A program made the translations under genes and the position numbers. DNA of 64,000 bases from Allolobophora icterica. Taxonomy: Eukaryota; Annelida; Clitellata; Crassiclitellata; Lumbricidae. Under the pieces are notes generated by a model. The model was not told the DNA's origin. It saw nothing but the letters and a program-made list of their open reading frames with translations, and did not search any database. Positions 56,812 to 64,000 of the stretch are shown here, piece after piece. The DNA lies in NCBI GenBank assembly GCA_963556255.1, contig OY744607.1:44009452-44073451 (forward strand). The letters run 5' to 3'. Each line of letters opens with the position of its first letter. The first letter of the stretch is position 1.

Positions 56812-57147
56812 ATGTCGTGTGACATTGCGTATATTCTTGGTCTCTTCTTGTCCCTCATCGTCCTCTACAAGATCATCGACCGACTTCTGCGTCTACCTCG
56901 CATTGGTCGCTGTAGCGATCGCTACGTCCTCGTGACTGGCAGTGGACAGGGATTCGGGTTCGAAACAGTCAAGCGACTGGAGAGACTCGGATGTCACGTT
57001 TTCGCCGGATGTAGCCGACAGGAAAGCGTTGAGAAGCTGAAAGAGACATTTTCCGATCGTGTTCATCCGATTCTGATGGATGTCTCGAATCGGGACAGTG
57101 TGCGAAAGGCGTTTGAATACGTAACTTCTCAACTTCCCCAAATACGG
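56812..57147 (+). CDS. SDR copy C, exon 1
   Basis: ATG at MSCDIAYILG. Encodes the N-terminal membrane anchor and Rossmann start with TGSGQGFGFE. Donor ACGG|GTAAGT is preserved. One base shorter than copy B at its end. Confidence 0.85.
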
Positions 57148-58091
57148 GTAAGTTCACATAACGACGACTATATCGACTCTGGAGAAACGACAGTATCACC
57201 GTGATCTCATAACTGAAATATAATCAAAATGGATGTGTTGATTTCAGCTGCATACATGTCTCCAAACTAAATTATAGAGCCTCCTTGACTTTGTGCCTGA
57301 GTGGTCGCTTAAAGTTTAACGATACGACGCTAGAATGCACTGCAGTGAACTAAGTATTCAATCCTAATTTTGTAATGTGTATATTGTAATAGTAATCAGT
57401 AACTTCTATCGAGGCGGTGTGTAATACACGAAGCATCAACCGATGGCGCACCAAATCCAAGTCGCAATCACAAATCAGTTCAAAATCGAGAAGATCAGTC
57501 CGCAACACACCACGCCGTCTGGCGCCAACTTATCCCTCTCTGGTTTTGGTCAGTGAATGAATACTAGCGCAAATTGTGAGGTTAATAAGTGTCTTTATTA
57601 CTGGATTAATGTGTTCGTAATTATTGCGATTCAGTAAAATGATCCTTGGACCTCATGAGAACCACGCCTCTTAAGAAGTTCTACAGACCTTCTTCCATAC
57701 CAAAATTGAGCCTACACAGAAGTCATATTCCCATGTGGAACCAGTACACTATATACTATATAGCCCATGTAGGCTCCATTTAATGCCCATGAAAATGCTG
57801 GCAGAGGAATCATGTGAAGAAATTCAGTAATGTGAGGTTGTCATTCTCCATGTGAAATTGTTGGGTGAGGTTTCACTAAATGATGCCTAAGATAAACATC
57901 GAAACCTGTAAAAAAAACCATAAACATCTAGAAGACCTTATTTTCCGGGAGGGGATTAAAAATATTCACGTGCATAAACTTAATTTGTAAGCAATTGGAG
58001 CAGGGCTTCCAGTTATAAAAGCGCATCCGCAAAACATTTAAACTAGGCTTATATATAATTGTGCACAAATTGATCGTTCTTGCATTATTAG
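57148..58091. other. Intron 1 of SDR copy C
   Basis: Aligns with intron 1 of copy B; no gene. Acceptor CATTATTAG. Confidence 0.7.
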
Positions 58092-58350
58092 GTCTATGGG
58101 GATTGGTGAACAACGCCGGAATTGTGCAGTATATTCCACTGGATCTGCTCACGATGGAGTTGTACGAAGAGATAATAGCCACCAATCTCTATGGCGCTAT
58201 TGACGTCACTATGACGTTTCTGCCTCTAGTTAAGAAAGCTCGAGGCCGAGTCGTGAACGTGTCATCGGTGGGAGGGCGTTTTACTGTGCCATTAGCCATA
58301 CCCTACTGTGTTTCGAAGTATGGATTGGAGGCATTTTCGGATGGACTGAG
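58092..58350 (+). CDS. SDR copy C, exon 2
   Basis: 259 nt, open from [14 protein letters not shown] to YCVSKYGLEAFSDGLR in the functional frame. Lacks the six extra bases and stop of copy B. Confidence 0.88.
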
Positions 58351-59083
58351 GTTAGTGCAAAACGAGCAAAACAAAACTCGAATTAATCGAAAATGGCCCA
58401 AATTTAATTTACTGTGCATGCGATCCCACGAAGATAATTAATCAAACAACTGACGATCCACGTAATCGGCGACGATGGCTTTGATTCGGGCGCGGTAGTT
58501 TAACTGATTTCACTAATTAATTGTGAAATTTAATGCGGGTTTTAGATAAATCAAAAACATTTACTATAAGCGATGACAGTCGCGGGTATGATTGTCGCAA
58601 TAATGAACAACACGCGGTAATTAACGGCTCGGCATAGAGCGCGCGGAATTTAATGTAAACCCGACTGAATACGTTCTACCCACTCCGTAAAATAAACTTG
58701 ATTTCTAATTACCCTGAGTTCATGGATGTAAAGCGCCTACTTCGCGCTAGAAACAGACTAATGCGAAAGGGAAAAACCTAAAAGGCTGAAGCACTAGCTG
58801 AACGGGTTGTACTTGGAATAAAGGCGGCCCAGCATTTCTTAAAGGAGTTAATCCCAAAGACTGTACCAAACAACTATGGCAGAAAGTAAACCAACTCATA
58901 AAAAACCTAATATTCAGTCTAGCCCTTCATCAAAACTGCTGAAGAATTCATTGAATAATTTCCTGCTGCCTCCCACGATCCCAATTTCACAGAACCCCCT
59001 GGTACATAACGCGTACACATGGCAATGCAGTACAATAAATATAATGTTTTAATTAGTTGTAGTCCATCTTGTGTCTTTTGCAG
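58351..59083. other. Intron 2 of SDR copy C
   Basis: First 450 bp match copy B. 58800-59000 is the remnant of the LINE seen in copy B, with most of it deleted. Confidence 0.65.
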
Positions 59084-59256
59084 GCGATCTCTTCGTGCAT
59101 TTGGTTGTAAAGTTCTCTTAATTGAACCAGGGGCCGTCAAAACTAACATACATGATACAGAGCAAGCCTTAAAGGTATTCGAAGCCGTTTGGAGACAGAC
59201 CCAGTCAGAAGGTCGGATTTACTCCTCCGAAGACGTTGATGATGTATTTCAGAAAG
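59084..59256 (+). CDS. SDR copy C, exon 3
   Basis: 173 nt; RRSLRAFGCKVLLIEPGAVK through DDVFQK. Acceptor TCTTTTGCAG, donor AAAG|GTCAGA. Confidence 0.87.
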
Positions 59257-60062
59257 GTCAGAGTTGACATTTCACAGATCATAATGTTTCCTTCTGCCTG
59301 ACTTGAAAACACACATGTCTGAGCTGTTTCAAATGGGATAATAAATTTTTCGGCTATATATTATATATTGTTTTGCAAAGGCATGTATCTCAGAGAGAAG
59401 TTGCTTGAATTCAACACAACGACGCAGCCAATTGGAAAAGAGTTGAGATTTATTCACTGTATTTTCCTACCCCGCTATCCATCTCAGCCCTCTCCTATAT
59501 CTCCTTCCACTTTGCCATAAAGCGGGTCAGTCAAATCACATGCTTCTGCGGTGTGTTCAATCACCACTAAGGGTCTAGTGCAAATCTTTCTGCAAATTTG
59601 GAACGTTATGGATGCCACAGATTTCTAGGTCTTTTTGTATATCTGCTGGATCATATTCTAATTAAATTTACAAATTTCAGTTCTTGTAGGTTTTGCGAGA
59701 GCTCGAGTAACATGCAACACCTTAACGCTCTTGCAAAGGAGCGCATATGGGAAGAATATGTAATGCAAGTTACTTAGTTGCAACAATATTTTAGCCATAT
59801 TTGGTTTGTATTTTTGTATTAGTCAACGTGCTAGACTGGCAACTCAAATAGAGGTCGGGAATAGAAAATCTATACCTGTATATATATATATATATGTGGA
59901 TTTACCCAACTGCTTTCTTGCAAAACGAGTTGCAACGCAATTTAAGTTATGAGCCATCTTAATTTGCAGGAAGTCACTGCACTTATATAGTTAATTCTTA
60001 GTCAACTTGATAAGCTATATCTTTATTGATACATAAATTTTGTTTTTTTCTCCTGAATTTAG
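59257..60062. other. Intron 3 of SDR copy C
   Basis: 806 bp, alignable with copies A and B; short (AT)n at 59878-59895. Confidence 0.7.
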
Positions 60063-60304
60063 AACGCGAGAAATTATCCAGACAGGTATCTGGTATACGG
60101 GCTTTTGCTAGCATCGATGACGTCGTAGACGCTTATGAACACGCCTTGTTCGGGGTCTTTCCAAGAACCAGATACGTTGTCGGCATTGACGCTAAGATTC
60201 TCTTATTTCTGAGTATGTTTTCGGAATGGTTTGCCGAAAGGGTGATAGGCCTTCACTCACCTTCTTCAGTGTCATACGAGGTTCGATATCTGAAGGGGAC
60301 TTAG
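60063..60304 (+). CDS. SDR copy C, exon 4 (last)
   Basis: 242 nt; ASIDDVVDAYEHALFGVFPR through EVRYLKGT, stop TAG at 60302. Confidence 0.87.
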
Positions 60305-61175
60305 ATGGTTCGTCAGAGGCCCGGGAATCATGATGCAAAAAAGCGCCTATGATCAGGCAAGTTTGGCTCTGTAACGCCGAAGCAGGAGCATGCTCACACA
60401 ACCTTTTGGCTGAAGCTTTATATTTGATGCTTGCTAGCGTATGACGTATTGTGCTATAGACGCTTTTCGTTTCATCAATATCTGGTATTTAGTAAACTTT
60501 TCCAGTGGTTGTAAACAATGAAAAAATATTCTACTAGATTATATCGGATATGATATATGTGTATATACTTGGCGGAAGTTTGCTTACGCAACTTTTACAC
60601 AGTTCCTCGGCCACCGTGGTTCGTACTTCATCAATAGTTTATGTACGAACGGTTTTTAGTAGAGAGACGCTAAGAGAATGATCAAGCTATGTATGTATAC
60701 GTAAGCTTTATTATATGCCTATAATTTTGTTCGAGTGGCTCTGACACAGATGCAAGTTTTCTGAGCCACTTAAAAACATGTTATGTTATGTTATGTTATG
60801 TTATGTTATGTTATGTTATGTTATAGATACAGACAGACAACTCGACAAACAGACAGACAGTTTTACAGCAATTGTCCAACTATTTCTTTATGAAGCATGC
60901 GTTAAAATAAACTAAATTTTTGCTTGTTACAAAAATTCTCTCTGTTTTGATTCCTTTACCTGGTCTGCCTCATCTGTTCCGTTGGGATGAAGGATGAACT
61001 GCTGCGCACGGCGAACGAAAAGGAGGTCGACTCTTAGAGGACCTTAATACTTTACGACGAAAGTGTTCTAAAAGCGACTGAGAAACCAATGCTGCTCGTC
61101 GTTAAAGTGTTAACTGAGTCGCCAGGTGTGAGATCAAATTATTGAAGAAAAATTCGGGGACTGCGACGGAGGTTT
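60305..61175. repeat. Downstream flank of SDR copy C
   Basis: Third copy of the flank at 4963 and 19384. An extra segment at about 60718-60830 holds an inverted AGTGGCTC/GAGCCACT pair and a (TTATG)n tract (60776-60826) that the other copies lack. Confidence 0.75.
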
Positions 61176-62369
61176 CTACGGCGGCCCGCTCGGGCCACTG
61201 GATAAGTTTTTTGAAAGTCGTTATAACGTACGGTGGCCCGTTCCATCCATCTCGGAAAACAAATAAAGTCGTAATAACGATTTCTCGGTGCTCAAATACG
61301 CAATCATTTCAGCACTTAGTGAACACCTCAACTAAATCAAAACTTTCCATGCCTGGCTTTAAAAGTTGCGAACTTGTTTATCACTTATTCATAGAAATCA
61401 TTGCCTTTCGCCAACTGACTTTCAATTGATAATATCGCAAGATCGGAAAGCCATGGTAGATCGTAAATAGTTCTTTTATAAGTTTCAGCTTTGAAAAGCT
61501 TCTCTCACATGAAGCCACAGACAGGAATCGTCAGAAATAATTTTAGGCTTAGTGAAAGAGTTGGCAGAGATTCAATGAAGTCCAATTCAACTATGAATGT
61601 CAAAACGTCTAATAGTGTCCAATGTTCGGTTTCTTCCAGATTAATCTCTGCTGCTATCAGATGCCTTCTCAATCTTATTATTTCTATTAAAAGTGTACTC
61701 TTAGACACTTCATCCTAGAAAGTGGTCAATTTTGGAATGGACACTTTTAACTCTTCTTCAGTGGCAGATATCAGACAATAGTCTGATTCACTTATGGAAC
61801 AGCTTCAAACATGGGTGCTACTTCTTTGATGGCTCTTGATCGGATCTGGTTTTCAGAATGAGAGCGATCACTTTCAGCTTTAGGTAGGCTAAATTAACAC
61901 TGATGCAGTACATGTAAGCTTGGCTTGTGAATAATGTTTTTGTTTTTATCTGTTATTGTTGATTTAAAAATAATAAATTTCTGCTGAAACTCTGCAAAAA
62001 TATGTTTTAGACAGTCATTTTGACATTTTGGTGTCACGGTCTGAAGATGTCACCCGTTGCGGTCCGCACTCCTTAGTGACGCTACTGGTGACCAACCGTG
62101 TCTGTGCCCGCTGAGCTACTTTAAGGCAGATTATGCATAATGCGCTGTAGCACAACTCGACGTCCGTTTCAAAGCGGCATATATTTACCAAGTCGCGGTT
62201 GATGTGTGAGTTGTGCGTGTGAGTTGTGCTCACACGCAGAGGCTACGCTCAATGACAATCAATCTTTCTTTCACGCTCGTGTATACATTATGTCTGGCAA
62301 TGTTCAAGGTCTTTGGAGTTGTTGATTAGAATGTGATTAATATCCACTCGTATTGTATAATGACATATT
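61176..62369. other. No gene seen
   Basis: Unique DNA. A short leftward frame at 61708-61505 (MSKSTLLIEIIRLRRHLIAA) and the GTCACGGTCTGAAG region at 62030 suggest old repeat fragments, but I could not assign a family. Confidence 0.45.
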
Positions 62370-62610
62370 ATGTTGACGACGTTAAAGGCCATGGCACCCC
62401 AATACGATGTCTTTAACCTCTGCAAACTATGCTACAAAAGTCTTGTGTTTTTATTATCCTGATGATTAGGTAGAGTTTGTAATCGTGAGCTGTAAATTTC
62501 TAAGGCGCCACTTGAAAGCTGAGCGCAGAGCACCAGCTTGTTCACGAGCGCCGTTATACATGTACGTAGAAATAAATAAAATCACTGTCTTAGTAAGAAC
62601 AAATTCTCCA
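62370..62610. repeat. Duplicated host flank (matches 33036-33203 and 33685-33740)
   Basis: This copy lacks the 33207-33681 MITE and so shows the approximate empty target site. Confidence 0.8.
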
Positions 62611-62637
62611 GGCAATCTAGCGCAAATGTACCTTCAA

Positions 62638-63150
62638 CCTGGGCAAAATTGCTTCAGAAGCTTTTTTAACGGTTTCCTGCTCAGAAACATCGCTGAATAA
62701 TATAACCAAAATCGGACAAAATCGGAAAACGGGAATACCCCTAAAAATGGATTTCAAAATGGCGGATTGGCGGTTTCCTATATAAGAAGTACCAATAATA
62801 ATAGGAGCCTACCAATAATTAGATGATGACAGTAAGTTTTAGATATTGGCAAAATTGCCTCAGAAGCTTTTTAAACGGTTTCCTGCTTAGAAAGCATCGC
62901 TGAATAATATATCCAAAATCGGACAAAATCGGAAAACGGGAATACCAATAAAAATGGATTTAAAAATGGCGGATTGGCGGTTTCCTAAGAAATACCAATA
63001 ATAATACCAATAATTTGCAGTTAGACCTGGGTGAAATTGCTTTAGAAGCTTTTTAAACGGTTTCCTGCTCAGGAACCATTGCTGAATATCATATTCAAAA
63101 TACACCAATATTGGACTACGGGAACACCCCAAAAATGGCCAAATCCAATA
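62638..63150. repeat. About 190-bp tandem repeat, three units
   Basis: Units start at about 62640, 62848 and 63029 with AAATTGCTTCAGAAGCTTTT, then AACGGTTTCCTGCTCAG, AAAATCGGACAAAATCGG and AAAATGGCGGATTGGCGG (decayed in the third). Confidence 0.85.
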
Positions 63151-63179
63151 CGGCCACCGTCGACCATATTGAAAATTTC

Positions 63180-63470
63180 ACCTTTTTTGTTCTTTAGAGT
63201 ATATGCACGTGTAATACCTCTAATGCTACTGATTTCGGTATGTAGAATTCATTTCTGATATTGTTTTCGCCATTCGAGGTCATATTCATATTGAAAGGTC
63301 ATGGTCAAGGTCAATGTGGAAGATTGGAAAATCCACCTTTTTTATTTTTAGAGTATATGCATGTGTAATACCTCTAGTGTTACTGATTTCGGAATGTAGA
63401 ATTCATTCTGATATTGTTTTTGCCAGTCGAGGTCATCTTCACTTTGAAAGGGCATGGTCAATGTCATTTT
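63180..63470. repeat. About 154-bp tandem repeat, two units
   Basis: TTTAGAGTATATGCACGTGT...TACTGATTTCGG...TAGAATTCATT...GATATTGTTTT...GAGGTCAT, repeated at about 63330 with few changes. Each unit ends with GGTCATGGTCAAGGTCA-like half-site runs. Confidence 0.8.
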
Positions 63471-64000
63471 GTTACATCGTTGACGTCATTAAGCAAACTT
63501 TCCATCATTCGGTACATATAAACTTTTTGTGTTGCTGTTCGTCACTGTGACCATATACTACTCTTGCCACACATGTTGTGGTAGATTTCATGTCTAAGAT
63601 GCGGCAGATGCCACTAGCACAATTCCCTAATCTTGGTGTGGTCATCGACGCCATCATAACCTCAGCTTCATCTCTCTGCCAAAATGCGAAATTCATCCAT
63701 CAGGTACTTGCCTCCTACATTGAGACGTCTCAGCTATAAAGCGATGTGGTTGCAGCAGCTGGAATAAGTGGTTCAGAGATGGAATACCTATTATTCGGCA
63801 AAGACGAACAAACGCAGCTATAGGCCTATGATAGCCTACAAATAGGGCCTACCAATTAACCGATCCAGTAATCGTGTATATTAACTTACTGATAATTAAT
63901 TAGCCTGCAATTACTGACATAACAAATAACTATGGAATCCGACTTTCGCGAATTACTTTTTGAACACCAAAAGTATGATCGACCTTGCATGGCCTAGATA
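63471..64000. other. Host DNA, right end partly duplicated
   Basis: 63770-64000 matches 36225-36440. In this copy two short insertions (GCCTA, GGGCCTA) are visible relative to the other. No gene. Confidence 0.65.

Larger units (their letters stand above)
56812..60304 (+). pseudogene. SDR copy C, retinol/17-beta-HSD-like, 1-nt deletion in exon 1
   Basis: Same family and layout as copy B: exons 56812-57147, 58092-58350, 59084-59256, 60063-60304. Motifs TGSGQGFG, NNAG, VNVSS, YCVSK and IEPG are all intact. Exon 1 has 336 nt instead of 337: copy B has CTTCCCTCAAATACGG and copy C CTTCCCCAAATACGG before the donor. As read, exon 1 ends in phase 0 while exon 2 needs one leading base, so the spliced frame shifts and stops in exon 2. 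No alternative donor or acceptor repairs it by eye. Either a recent pseudogene or a homopolymer sequencing error in CCCC. The upstream flank carries a hAT element and, further out, the Polinton. Confidence 0.8.

Overview
The window is nuclear DNA of a multicellular animal, most likely a marine invertebrate; the species cannot be fixed from the sequence. The evidence is a spliced short-chain dehydrogenase (SDR) gene with GT-AG introns of 0.7-2.6 kb, many hAT-type DNA transposons, LINE fragments, tRNA-derived SINEs, long microsatellites and one complete Maverick/Polinton virus-like element. The host backbone is a threefold duplication of one locus: a retinol/17-beta-hydroxysteroid dehydrogenase-like SDR gene (4 exons, about 336 codons) plus flanks. 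Copy A is cut by the left edge (exons at 1-76, 2851-3023, 4721-4962), copy B spans 15197-19383 and copy C 56812-60304. As read, B and C each carry one disabling lesion: an in-frame TAG right after the catalytic YxxxK motif in B, and a missing base at the end of exon 1 in C.

Region by region: 1-5.4 kb, end of SDR copy A, with a tandemly duplicated exon end, a hairpin-forming minisatellite, a (GGT)n tract and a LINE relic carrying a MITE. 5.4-14.7 kb, TA microsatellites and four elements with 8-bp target duplications (5497-5777, 6438-7047, 7945-9943, 11212-12472). 14.7-20.1 kb, SDR copy B. 20.1-30.6 kb, a LINE reverse-transcriptase relic split by a 9.6-kb foldback element: two nearly identical 4.7-4.9 kb arms in opposite orientation, repeat-built, no recognisable gene, 6-bp target duplication AAGGGT, AG...CT ends. 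30.6-38 kb, duplicated host flank, two SINEs, two LINE 3' ends and more MITEs.

38069-54325 is a 16.3-kb Polinton with 672-bp terminal inverted repeats (TIRs). All its genes are open except that the protease lacks an ATG at its conserved N-terminus. A leftward block encodes a hydrophobic protein, an unknown virion-like protein, a fibre-like protein, an adenain-like protease, a small minor-core-like protein, the major capsid protein, a basic amphipathic protein, a penton-like minor capsid protein, a conserved Polinton protein and the packaging ATPase. A rightward pair encodes a zinc-ribbon/phospholipase A2-like protein and a DDE integrase. A leftward pair at the right encodes protein-primed DNA polymerase B and a small zinc-ribbon protein. 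Together these cover integration, replication, capsid assembly, genome packaging, maturation and possibly host attachment and membrane penetration. The element lies inside an older inverted-repeat element, which lies in the upstream flank of SDR copy C.

54.7-64 kb holds a hAT relic, SDR copy C and its duplicated downstream flank with several tandem repeats. Across the window the octamer TAGGCCTA is strongly over-represented in host DNA and absent, as far as I can see, from the Polinton and the foldback. In several paralogue alignments it appears as a 5-7 bp insertion in one copy. All element names are from motif recognition by eye; no database search was run.
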